A DNA stretch of 64,000 bases from Liolophura sinensis (taxonomy: Eukaryota > Mollusca > Polyplacophora > Chitonida > Chitonidae), in contig NC_088301.1 in the NCBI RefSeq assembly GCF_032854445.1, positions 53,369,187 to 53,433,186 of the forward strand, given 5' to 3'. Every line of letters starts with the position of its first letter. Positions within the stretch are counted from its first letter, which is position 1. A program made the position numbers and the translations under genes. The notes below the pieces were generated by a model. It saw only the letters and a list, made by a program, of their open reading frames with translations. It had not been told where the DNA came from and ran no database searches. Positions 10,513-20,500 of this stretch are shown piece after piece.

Positions 10513-10554
10513 TGTTGAAGTCAACAACTCATAGACACTTGCGCCCCCTAGCGG
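10510..10554 (-). repeat. right terminal inverted repeat of the DNA transposon
   Basis: Partner of 7813-7857. Its outer bases CTAGCGG supply the TAG that now ends the SGNH frame of the flanking retroelement, as expected if the transposon landed inside that element. Confidence 0.65.
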
Positions 10555-10555
10555 A

Positions 10556-11180
10556 TTAATGCACTGGACAACCCCATTGAACCGCCGGTCATTTTGAAAA
10601 ACTCTAGCCCACCCTGTAACATGCTCAGAAATATATGATTTCCACCTAGTGACAAATGTACTCCATCAGTCAAGAAATGCAGTCGGATTGTTCTCTATAT
10701 CTCTACGACAGAGAATCGACCCCCCATTCTTAATGACTAGACCTCCGGCAAAGCAGTTCTACCTTTTCCTGGCTTGATTCATAGCAGCGTTGTTGCCCGA
10801 ATATCGCCATTCTAATCTAGGTAATATTTGTGACCAGATTATTTTCATATTCGGGAACTCATTCATGGTGTAATCAAATAAAGAAAACATAGCCAATCTT
10901 AGTTTTCGTATAGCTGCTTTGCCTAAGTCATTCCCACCACAGTGTAATGCAATGACAGTCGGCTGGGGGCCAATATGCTTCAACAACCCTATTTTGTTTC
11001 TGACCTGCAGCAAACTCATCCCTCTGTATCCCTGCCACCACAATGTGTACCCTATTCTTGACAATCCCATATCAGGGCCACCAGGTCTTATGGCTGCTGC
11101 AGTGAAAGCTCTTTTGACTATGGAGGAGCCTATAACCCAGATGCACTCTGAAAGACCTAAACGATATCATTGTTTTAAAT
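10556..11180 (-). pseudogene. SGNH/GDSL-type hydrolase domain of the retrotransposon
   Basis: Block I is VIGSSIVKRA (serine in the GDS-like position). A GYTLWWQGYRGM stretch follows, then block III ALHCGGNDLG (N of the SGNH set). After a frame change near 10759, block V is TDGVHLSLGGNH (catalytic D-x-x-H). These enzymes are esterases/acyl hydrolases; their role in retroelements is unknown. The frame opens after a TGA at about 11180 with no Met, so it was probably read through from the recombinase before decay. The reading ends SSALIR-stop, the TAG coming from the inserted transposon end. Confidence 0.75.
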
Positions 11181-11187
11181 TTATCAG

Positions 11188-11960
11188 TTATTTTAACATT
11201 GGCACACGTATATATGATTGATAACAGGCAGACCGCCACCGGCCTGCTCTCTTAATCATTTCTGCTGTCCCGCCTGCCAATGCCAGGTCTACGGCCGCAC
11301 CAATTCGCAAGGAGTGACCTCTGTATTTCAAATTCTGCATGTTTAAGACCTTTAAACATTTCTGAAGTATTGCGAAAACTGATACCGAGTGTGTGGGGCA
11401 CCACTGAAGTGACAAAACAAAGGCCCTTGATGTGTGATCGGTGTGAAAGATATGTTACCATGCTTGTGTAGGGACAAATACGAGGATTTCCCGCTTGCTT
11501 GTCTACTTTGATTGTTACACCTTTGGCTGTTTGATCAGTCTTAGAATAGCGGATATTTAGGGTTAGAGTCTCTGCCTTTGTGTCCAAATGAATATCAGCC
11601 CGGCAAATATCCTGATAATCAGGTTTTCCCCTAGATACCGCAAACTCTCCGACCCTAAGAAAGACAAAATACGCCAAAGAAAAGGCAGCTGTGAATAAGG
11701 TTGACTCATACGTATTAGCACAAACACTCGGCAACACGCGAATAACTTTCTGCAAGATTTCTTTGGTGATAGGTTGTCTGCTGTCCGGACTATGGTGAAT
11801 ACGTTTCATTCCCTGCATTAATTTGGAGGCCACAAAATCTGATCTGTAATCCACTTGCCCTTCTAACTTACATCTGTACGACCTTGCTGTAGAGTAAGTT
11901 AGACCTCGTATTGACAAATGAGCTATGTATGAAACAATGAACTGCAGCTGAGGAAGTCAA
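11188..11960 (-). pseudogene. tyrosine recombinase of the retrotransposon
   Basis: An N-terminal SAM-like region (SYRCKLEGQVDY) is followed by the catalytic core: Arg in FLRVGEFAV, Lys in RYSKTDQT, then after a frameshift near 11400 the HSLRIGAA (HxxR), GRWRS (W) and YQSYIR (Tyr nucleophile) motifs. All catalytic positions are recognisable. The enzyme would integrate circular element DNA by recombination rather than by DDE strand transfer. The main frame covers 11252-11917 and the C-terminal part 11188-11415 lies in another frame, so it is broken. Confidence 0.85.
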
Positions 11961-12842
11961 GCATGTTGGATATCTATTTGTGCACAAAATTGAAAATAAG
12001 AAGCTAATCCAGTTCTTTTGCGTGTGAATTTTCTGAGAGTGCTGCTCGGAGGAGTCTGTCAACTTCAGGCCTGAGATCAGAGTATGGAACTCGACTGGGA
12101 CCGGCTCTGGTGATACATTGGCTGATGAGGACACTTCTCTGAATCTGTCCCACTGTATACGAGAAATTGTGTCGGCCGTTAAATTAACTTGACCAGCAAT
12201 ATGTACCGCTTTAAATGTTATGTTGTGAAGCATTGTATTCAGAACAAAGGGCCTTACTAGCCCCATGACACGTCTAGATTTAGATGTTTGTCTGTTCAGG
12301 ATTGCAACCAGGGCTTCGTTATCGATATTTAGCAGCACCCTCTTGTTTGATAACTTCCTACCCCATATCATAATAGCTAAAATGACTGGGACGAGTTCAA
12401 GAAAAGTTATATCACACATAACTTCCATCTCAGCCCAAGCAGCTGGCCATGGGTAAAATGCCCACTCTTCCTGAAAAATCCCACATCCTAATTCAGTAGA
12501 CCCGGCACTGTCAGTATACAATTTCAGAACCGATTCAGACGACCAAATATCACTCGAAAAATACACTGTTCTATTAAAGCGGTCCAGAAAATGTGACCAC
12601 ATCTGCATGTCGGATCGAAGCTCTTCGCCAGTTCGAATAAAATGGTACGGTTTACTCACTCGACTTGTGACGTCAGGAAAACGTCTAATGAATGCTCTAA
12701 CTGGCCGAATAGCTTTGCAAAAGAAATTTAGTTTGCCCGTCAACAATTGCATTTCACGTAAGGTTACTTTCTCACGAGTTAAAAATTCACCCAAAAGGCT
12801 TGACAATTCTTCATGTTTTTTGGCAGGAATCCGCACAAGCAT
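11950..12842 (-). pseudogene. RNase H / RT connection region of the retrotransposon
   Basis: One long frame. It begins with RT thumb-like sequence (LLTGKLNFFCKAI, GRAFIRR-like) and continues into an RNase H-like fold: LYTDSAGSTELGCG (first Asp), FLELVPVILAI (Glu), LLNIDNEALVAILN (Asp) and HIAGQVNLTADTISR (His-Asp end). This order is typical of DIRS/Ngaro elements. The frame is open over about 320 codons but is separated from the RT palm by frame changes and a stop. Confidence 0.8.
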
Positions 12843-13640
12843 TTGAACAGTGTCAATTTAGAACCCCAGGAATGTGAGGGTCGTTAAAGGACTAACTGTC
12901 TTTTCGGAAGCTAAAGGGACTCAAAACACAGTCTTTCAAATGTTGACATGATATTTTCACATATATTTGTACCTGCAGCTTTAGCAAAAATGAAATCATC
13001 TAGGTAGTGATCCATGGTGTTTTCATTTGTGGTACCGTTAGCCAGTGTAAGAAAGATGAAAATGTTTCAAAAACCCGACACGAAATGGCACAACCCATTG
13101 GCAAACATTTGTCGATGAAATAGTTACCCTGGAACTTCATGCCGAGTAAATCAAAATCTCCTGGATAAACGGGTAGTAACCTAAAGGCAGATTTGACATC
13201 CATTTTACCAATCAGTGCCCCACAACCTAACCCAGCTATCATTTCTAAAACCTTGTCAAATGAAGTGTATTTTACAGAACACATTTCTGGATCTATAAAA
13301 TCATTAACACTGTCTGAAGATGGAAATGAAAGGTGAGTAATGAGCCCTCAGCCCCGTCCGATTTAGGAACCAACCCAATTGGAGACACTCTCAAGTTTGA
13401 TATCGGACGCTGCGAGAAAGGCACAGATATTCTACCCAAGTTTACCTCATTCTGTGTCTTAATTCCATAATTCAGACTCATGTTCAAGAGCTCAAATGAG
13501 GTTTTTCGATTCTTTAAAAAGCCGAGGGCCATGATAATGTAAATGAAAGCCGGAATGAAACCCCTCAGAAAGTGATCGAGCTGCTTTTCTATCAGGATAC
13601 AATGCTAGATGTTTATCTAAAGCCTTCAGGTTGACTGGGG
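12843..13640 (-). pseudogene. reverse transcriptase of the retrotransposon
   Basis: Fingers/palm pieces lie in different frames: PFSQRPISNLRVSPIGLVPKSDG (13293-13532), then KMDVKSAFRLLPV (motif A, with Asp) and LPMGCAISCRVFETF (motif B), then MDHYLDDFIFAKA. The catalytic YLDD is at 12995-13006. A stop follows ERLCFESL. Catalytic aspartates are retained but at least two frameshifts and a stop break the frame. Confidence 0.85.
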
Positions 13641-14610
13641 TTCGGCCTAAAACCCATATATCTCTGGGCGTGAGATGGGTTCGTGCTCTGGGGTTGGTAT
13701 ATGTATACCAGTTCGTGTTGAATGTTTGTCTGGTATTAGCGAGAAACTGGAGTCCTTCTTTGGCCAAGAAAGGGCTGTTGCTGAGGGAGACATGATTTTT
13801 GCATGTTGCACATTGAAATGGGATGGACAAGGATGCTTAAAACATGTGCCCTTAAAGTTGTAGTCATAGCATTTGCCCTGACTGCTGCCCTGCTTGTAAG
13901 TATGAGAAACAGCTCTTCCGCTGTTGTTAGAACCCATGTAAAGAAGCCACAGCTCAGTGTCAACCTCTCCCCACGAAGCGAATGGGTTACCTCCCTTCCT
14001 TAGCCTGTATTGTACATCATACTCTTTCCATCCTATAGCTCCCCTCTTTGCACCTATTCGAATTGTGTAAATGTATTTCAGCATACTACGCGTAGCTATT
14101 GGGTGCGCACTGATATAAATATCCATGTAAATGAGAAAAGCATCTACCCATTTGTCTAATGTGTCGAAAGATTTTGACTGGACTTCCCTGGAGACAATTT
14201 CACTATTATCATTTGAAGACAAACGCCTCTCATTTTGTGTCTGTGCTGGACAGAAGTAGAGAAGCCAAATCTACAAATTGACCCTCACTGATTTTTTGTC
14301 TAGTTTGATTCGACACATGTAATCCCAAACTAGGTGCGTTACAGGAAATGACACTAACAGGGTTGTTTGTATCACCTGTTTCAAGCTCAGGGGCCTGGGT
14401 GGATTGGCAGTTTGGCATAAACTTTGACATATGTCCCTCTGGACATCCCATCATTCCCGTATGATTCCTGACCATGATCCACTAGGCCTACATCATCGTG
14501 ACTTCCTTCACCCTGGATCGGGGGGGGGGGGGGGGGGGCGCTTTACGTCTTTTGGACGCACCAGAACCCGAAGGAGCTGCACTCTTCGATTTGCTTTTTG
14601 ACTTCGGCAT
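13641..14610 (-). pseudogene. gag-like protein of the retrotransposon
   Basis: It probably starts at 14610 with MPKSKSKSKSAAP, a basic N-terminus. A G19 tract (14520-14538) reads as a proline run and probably caused the following frameshift. Later parts are at 14475-14230 and 14222-13647. The last contains a helical DKWVDAFLIYMDIYISAHP stretch and a Cys/His cluster (KCYDYNFKGTCFKHPCPSHF) like the nucleocapsid-type motif of DIRS gag. Two or more frameshifts are present. Confidence 0.7.
14520..14538. repeat. poly-G tract
   Basis: Nineteen consecutive G in the retroelement gag leader. It can form G-quadruplex-like structure and is prone to length errors in replication and sequencing. Confidence 0.9.
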
Positions 14611-15177
14611 TTTCCTGACCCAACATGCAATTTTATACCTCACGGCTAACAACTTACAACTTCTCACACATAGAAAGAGTACGTGAAAACAGGGTCCGCC
14701 ATTTTTGCTTAACATGGTTTGCCTGAACTGCAAGATATGACATGAATCAAAACTTATCCGCCAAATTCGTAACCTTTCGGAACCCATCCGTTAAATTTTT
14801 TCTCTTACAACGACAGAACGGTAACCATGCTTTGTAAACAATACTTTATTATTTGGAAATTTTTGGTAAACAGTGTCATATTTCTGGAGATAATATTCCC
14901 TAATTTAACCACACAAACCTATCCCTGTTCGTTCATTTAGAAAAGGACCCATTTAGAAAAAGCGCATTGAAAGCCTTTCGGCATATTGACAAGGGTCATA
15001 ACTCTCAGTCTCGCTACGGAGCAAGGGGAGTAACTCTAATTTCATTCAGATACAACAGCTATCTCCCTTCGATAATATAAGCTATATTGGACTACGCCAA
15101 ATAGGTATGATAGTATTTTCATTAGGCTCGCTCATTCTCATTCACAAAACGGTATATTAATAATCTCCTATACATGT
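14611..15177. other. retroelement 5' leader and unassigned spacer
   Basis: About 14611-14790 is probably the untranslated leader of the minus-strand retroelement. The true 5' end could not be located. From there to 15177 I see no gene. Confidence 0.4.
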
Positions 15178-16080
15178 AGCTTTAAAGGAGAAGACAACAC
15201 CTGGCTAAAACATATTTCACCCAAAAGCAGGACGCTCAGGCTTTCTAAAAAGTATCATACTTTATTTTTCAGACGTGATTTCTCCGAATAAGAGATAAAA
15301 CAAAATGACAACACTGAACTAACAACTGGTATGAATCGAGACAACCATCTTGGGAATTTTATCCAACGCGATGCAGTCTGATTGCGCGATTTAGGATGTG
15401 ATGGTGCCTTAACCCATTTACTCCATCAAGTGATAGCTGATAACGCCGAGCTACTACCAGGGAATTATACTAGTCAAAGGTACTACATTAGACACTATTT
15501 TGAGATCGTTTATAACCATTTAGTTACATGTACTTAACTGTGTATACGGGGCTATTCTCACACAGGTGAGTGATATTTCCTGACCACCATATATGTAAAC
15601 CATATGATTTACGAGCCGTGTAATATTCAACGACGCCTGCAGATGTCCGCTGCATCTGCAGGCGATTTGAACTGGGTCACAGGTTATAAAAATTCTACCG
15701 CACAGTGCAACCGAGCTGCAGATATTGGGCTGGTGAGCTCTGTAAAAAGTAGTAGGCCTACTGTACCAACAGTTATTTCATTGATCGAGAGTTTGCTCAA
15801 GAGTTTTACACAGTAGGTACCAGCTGAAGACTATTGCACTTAACTTGTGACTTTCATTGCCAACTTAGCCTGCTGCCTACGTAGCCGATAATATGAAAAA
15901 CACCTCCGACGTTAAAGAACTAGAGTAAAAGTGACGTCATACTTCTCTCGATAATTGTAACGTGTTGAAGCTCTGTCAAAATCAAGTTTCACTAAACTTT
16001 TATGGGGTTGAAAAAAATTAATGCTGGTTTAAGATACTTTGAATACTAGTCATTCATTTAAAATAGACAATGACCAGATG
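15178..16080 (+). repeat. dispersed repeat family A, copy 1 (~0.9 kb)
   Basis: Starts TTTAAAGGAGAAGACAACAC and shares successive blocks with 53653-55065: TGGCTAAAACATATTTCA, TTTTGAGATCGTTTA, TAATATTCAACGACG, GTGACGTCA, TCACTAAACTTTTA and GGTTTAAGATACTT. The order is the same; the second copy has about 0.5 kb extra in the middle. No ORF with motifs is present, so it is likely a non-autonomous mobile element. Terminal repeats were not resolved. Confidence 0.75.
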
Positions 16081-16869
16081 GTCCGTGGCCGCATATGTCG
16101 TTCGATGAAATATAACTGACACATTATTTTAATCTCTGCGTAAAAAAAAACATTCGTGCACCGACTGTCAGCCAATAAGGACGTTCAGGGCCAATAATCG
16201 CAAGGCCAAATCCCAAAACTACGTTCAAAACAAACTACCAAAGAACTAAGAAAATATATATAGTGAGAAAATAGGAAGGAATTATAGGCCCTACGAACGG
16301 AAACAGTCAAGTCTTCAACGATGTAGGAAAGACGCATTGTATGTTCTGTGACTGAGTGAAATCCATACTCAAACTCAGTACCATGCTAGAATATAAGTTA
16401 TCGATAATAAACTATGTATCTCAGTTGTACTGTGATTGCAACTGTTCATACATCTAAAGTGGTGATCTAATTTAATACGATGAATATAAAGCCTCTAGCC
16501 CCGGGTTAAGCGGCATGAGACACAATCATGAAGTCGAGTGCCAGAGATTCTGGACGCTCCTGTCTATATTTACTTATAAGAGAATTATACTTGAGTGAAG
16601 GCATTTGATGGAATAATCTTGAAACACAAGTCTTTGCAGTAACGTTGATTTAGATCGTCACATGACACACACAGGATCTAACAAATGCTACAAGGTGAGA
16701 AATGTACACGACATATATATGCATAACCCTTCGGTATATTGCTGTCAAAGTATAAGGATAATTTACAATGTCAAAATTGAATGTCAAAATTGAAAGTATC
16801 CCTCTTGCCGTGAAAGTAATAACTTCTTAAAGTGTCGTGATGTGCAAAGTTCAGGACCCTTTGGTATAT
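16081..16869. other. no gene recognised
   Basis: AT-rich spacer; nothing supported. Confidence 0.5.
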
Positions 16870-17066
16870 TGCTATTCAAGTAAGCAATGGCCCATGAGCC
16901 TCTCATCGCTGTGAGTTCAAGGAAGGCATCAACCTGCGAATTGTCGTGGTTTTCCCTCGAGTTCTGCCAGGTTTCCTTCCACGATGATGCTGGTAAAAGA
17001 TGATGAGTGAAATATTCTTGAGTAAGGCGCAAAACACCAGTCACATAAATAAATAAATATATTTAC
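16870..17066 (+). mobile_element. decayed SINE-2 copy
   Basis: Contains GTGAGTTCAA (box B relic), a TGCTGG stretch, GTGAAATATTCTTGAGTA and a tail CATAAATAAATAAATA, matching the 3' half of the SINE-2 family in plus orientation. The head is diverged. Confidence 0.7.
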
Positions 17067-17169
17067 TTATTTGGTTGCAATTTAAGCCGAAATTCGAGAA
17101 TATGGGTAGAGAAAACTTTATACGGAAGACAACGCCTGACGTCAAACTGTAGCTGAATCCGGTCCGTTC

Positions 17170-17430
17170 TATGTATTTATTTATTTATTTGATTTGATTT
17201 GCGTTTTACGCCGTAGTCAAGAATATGTCACGCATACGACGGTGGCCAGCATTATGGTGATAGGAAGCCCGGGGGAAACCCACAACCATCCGCAGGTTAC
17301 TGCCAGACGTTCCCACTTACGGCCGGAGAGGAAGCCAGTATGAGCTGGACTTGAACTCATAGAGACCGCATTGGTGAGGGGCTCCTGCGTCACTGCGCTG
17401 CGCTAGCGTGATAACCAACTGAACCACGAA
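17170..17430 (-). mobile_element. SINE-2 (tRNA-derived, AAATA-tailed), full-length copy
   Basis: On the minus strand: a tRNA-like head (GCTAGCGCAGCGCAGTGACG, box A region), box B GAGTTCAAGTCC (17347-17358), a body with CATACTGGCTTCCTCTCCGG and TAATGCTGGCCACC, then CTTGACTACGGCGTAAAACG and an AAATAAATAAAT tail at the left. Other copies are at 16870, 17431 and 61853. Confidence 0.8.
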
Positions 17431-17528
17431 TATTTCACTTATACGACGGCGGCCAGCATTATGGTGGGAAGAAACCGGGCAGAACTTGAAGGGAAACCCA
17501 CGACCATCCGCAGGTTGCTGGCAGGCCG
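17431..17528 (-). mobile_element. partial SINE-2 abutting the full copy
   Basis: CGAATATTTCACTTATACGA, the GCGGCCAGCATTATGG block and CATCCGCAGGTTGCTGG repeat the middle of the neighbouring copy. This gives a head-to-tail partial duplication or a second truncated insertion. Confidence 0.75.
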
Positions 17529-20500
17529 GGTCCGTTTTACTGAGGGTGTAACTTACCGGTACATGGAATGTAACTGTAACTAACGATACGCCTTACGTGC
17601 AGAAACGTTGCCATGGGATTCAGTTTCACATGGGGTTAGACCCTATTCAAAGAAATGGACAGCAGCTGCCACTGCTATCGCTGGATCTGAACACACGCCT
17701 TCATTGTTAATAGCCTCCGTTTAAAGAGAGCGACGCTTTACATCACTGAACTAATGAGAACTTCAATATAGTTGTGTACAAGGATTATGTACCCAGCCAA
17801 TATTCAGTATTATGACAATGAGCACCATCATGCACATTTGTAGATAAAATAATTTTTTTGTCCTAATTAAGACCAGTTAAGTTAAGTCATTTCCATAACA
17901 CCCTTACAGAGCCTAATTTCGAGAAAATAATATTGCTATGTTGATGCCTTAGCAGGAGCTTGATTCTGTTGGCGAATCTAAGCGTAAAGTCTGACATATA
18001 TAGCACTCGTAAAGAATTAAAGAAACGCCGATAATCGCAATTTTCTTTTCCACAGCAACTTTATGGAACATTGGATCTGTATCAAATAATATTTAATTTA
18101 AAAATAAAGCTGGTAACGTGAGGAGATTAGTGAACAGTCCTCAATTACGCTGGGGTGAAAATCGATAAAATCAGAGCAGTTACTACAGTATGATGGCTGA
18201 CATAAAGGATCACAAGTAATCGGTGAAATTCGGCCTTTTCTCAATTTACCTCAATTAGGAATTTATTTCAGTCTTCATGTATATAGAAAGTAGCACCCTA
18301 TACACCTATATTGCCATTTACTGGACGCTGCTGGTCTAGAATTACTCGAAATGATGTGTTTTCGTGACAGTAAGCAATCACTTCAATACAATGCAAAAAG
18401 ACAGCAGAATGTTGGTTTATGCAGGAATACAAGATAAAAAAAACCCTGCAGTATAGAGAATTTAACCAGAGCAGCCACGAAATTAGAACAAAACATAACT
18501 ATCTCAGTCACGCTTTGATTACAAGTGTTCATAAGTGCATCCTGCATGTTGATGTAATAAATCCCTTAGTTTTGAATTATGCGGAAGTAGAGACAACTTT
18601 GATACAAATCGCCAGATTTTTCACTGGCTTTGCGGGAGGTAACTCGGTTGACTGTATCTACAGATAAACCAGCAGGAGTTATCGAACGTCGGTTCTGTGT
18701 ACTCACTGGTCTGTTGTATGATCGAAACCAGAGGGATCATAAGCGAAGTATTCACATCTTAGTTCAGGCCGTCAACCAATATCCAAAGATTAGTTTCATT
18801 AATGCATTCAGTATGACAATCTTTTATAAATATAATTGTAAAGGAAGACAGTGACCTGAAAGAAGAAGTGGTCAGTAGTTTCCAGTGATGCCGGACATAA
18901 ACAAATACCTGTATCCAGCACATAGTCCACATACCCTTATGTATAAAACATGCGGTCATATTTTCTAACCAGTAACGATACAAACACACTATGATAAAGT
19001 CGTTAACGACTGCTCCGGGTGTGTGGAGAGATTAAAATGATGTGCAATATGTATCAAGAGGGAAAGAGAGAGAAAGTCATAAAAAATTGAGCCTTCTCAA
19101 CTTTCTTCATCTACAGAGTGTGGTGAACTTACGCGTGCATTACAATGGTTTTCTGAGGGTCCTTTTTTTTTCAGAAAATCGATGATTGTGATTAAAATCG
19201 TCACTGCTACAAGGCGAGACATGCACATGCCATATGCAGGACGCTTCAGTATATTCCTGTCCAAGTAAGCATAATTTTCAAGGGCAAAATAGAAACTAGC
19301 CCTCTTGTCGTAAAGTCTGGAGACAAGAAATCGTTTTGACCAAATATAAATCCAGATAAGATGTACCGTCTGGATAGTCTGCTTTCCTTTAGATACAGCG
19401 AAGGTGAGTAAATATCTTCCACAGCCATTGTTATATATGCATTGTTGACAGTGAAGTGAATGAGAAAGATCGGACTTGGTAAGGATTACTTCTTAACGTG
19501 CTACTTCAGTCCAAAGAGAGGCCAGGTTAAAATACTGAACTGATGTGAAGGATACTCTATGGAATATAAATAGCGCCTCGGTTCAAAAACATTTACACTG
19601 AATAACGCTATTTAACCCCAATAAGTGAAAAGTTCTGAAAAACGCACGGTCCGCTGATGATGGTTGATCTCCAACTTCTCAGGGCGGACGGACTGACATT
19701 ATCGTCCGTGAAGCCGGGCTGGTGATGTATGTTTCACTCATCGGAAATATACACAAAGTCACTTTCAAGGTAAACTGGGATGAAATGAACGTAATCGCAT
19801 AAAGAGGCAATGAGCGACACCAGATGCAATATAACGTCTCAAAAAATGGCAAATTGCGAAACACAAGCTCGCAAAGTGCTACGTACAGAAAATGGAGTAC
19901 AAATGACGAATGTCGAAGGACGTGAAAGCTTGTAACTCCAAACCCAGGAAAATCCTTCACAGTGGATGACAGTAATATGACTGGAGTAAAAAACTCCGTC
20001 GCTCATATTTATATAAACTAACGTAAAGAAAATTCTGGATGATTTGCTCGTATACATATTTACAACACCGATATATGTTTCCAGAATATGTGCTGTATAT
20101 ACAATGCCACTAAACTCATCAACACCGAAGCCTCGAGAACGCTCGACTGAATTACAGTGCAGGCTATAAGGTACACAAAGGGAAAAATGTAGGTCAGACA
20201 CTGATTCAAGAACAAATAAAAAAATACAATACTATATTTAAAGACGAGGTTCGAAGCAGATGGGTGATGCCAAGTGTTCTTGCATGACGTCACAACAGGC
20301 AAAATTGGAAACTGCAGAAAACTTTTGTTTCCTTATTTACCTCCCGAACTAACCACAGCGGCTGAATACAATGTGTTTTTTTCTAGAATTTAAGAAAGTA
20401 ATTCCGACTATCTCGATCCTTGTCATTTAACCTTTGCCTTTAAGACATACATGTCTTAGCACTAAACTAGCTCTTTAATATTTTGTACATATAGTCGTAT

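Larger units (their letters stand above)
7813..10554. mobile_element. ISL2EU-like DNA transposon with two convergent genes, internally deleted
   Basis: The ends are inverted repeats: CCGCCAGGGGGAGC at 7813-7826 and, read inwards from the right, CCGCTAGGGGGCGC at 10554-10541. Similarity continues over about 45 bp (TGTCYATGARTGGT, then TTCAACA(A)TGGC). Inside are a plus-strand SAP-domain gene starting in the left end and a minus-strand THAP-DDE transposase starting just inside the right end. As I recall the literature, the ISL2EU group related to PIF/Harbinger pairs a THAP transposase with a second SAP/SWIM/YqaJ-type protein. Both genes lack their expected 3' parts, pointing to deletion of the centre. 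No convincing target duplication could be fixed; a 2-bp GC is possible. Confidence 0.65.
10556..14610 (-). mobile_element. decayed Ngaro/DIRS-type tyrosine-recombinase retrotransposon
   Basis: On the minus strand in order: gag-like protein, reverse transcriptase, RNase H, tyrosine recombinase, SGNH hydrolase. The use of a tyrosine recombinase instead of a DDE integrase defines the DIRS/Ngaro order. No DAM-like methyltransferase was seen between RNase H and recombinase, and an SGNH-like hydrolase has been reported in Ngaro elements (from memory), so Ngaro fits better than DIRS1. Several frameshifts and stops separate the domains, so it is not autonomous. The 3' side is interrupted at 10555 by the DNA transposon and probably resumes at 7812. 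Split direct repeats expected at the ends were not identified. Confidence 0.85.

Noticed and set aside
10555-10620. CAGGGTGGGCTAGAG near 10604 as a transposon end
   Set aside because: It is in-frame coding sequence of the SGNH domain (after DGVHLS), and no partner was found at the left side.
14488-14787. Polyproline protein
   Set aside because: The proline run is the translated G19 tract. Only the part from 14610 downward is plausible, as the retroelement gag start.
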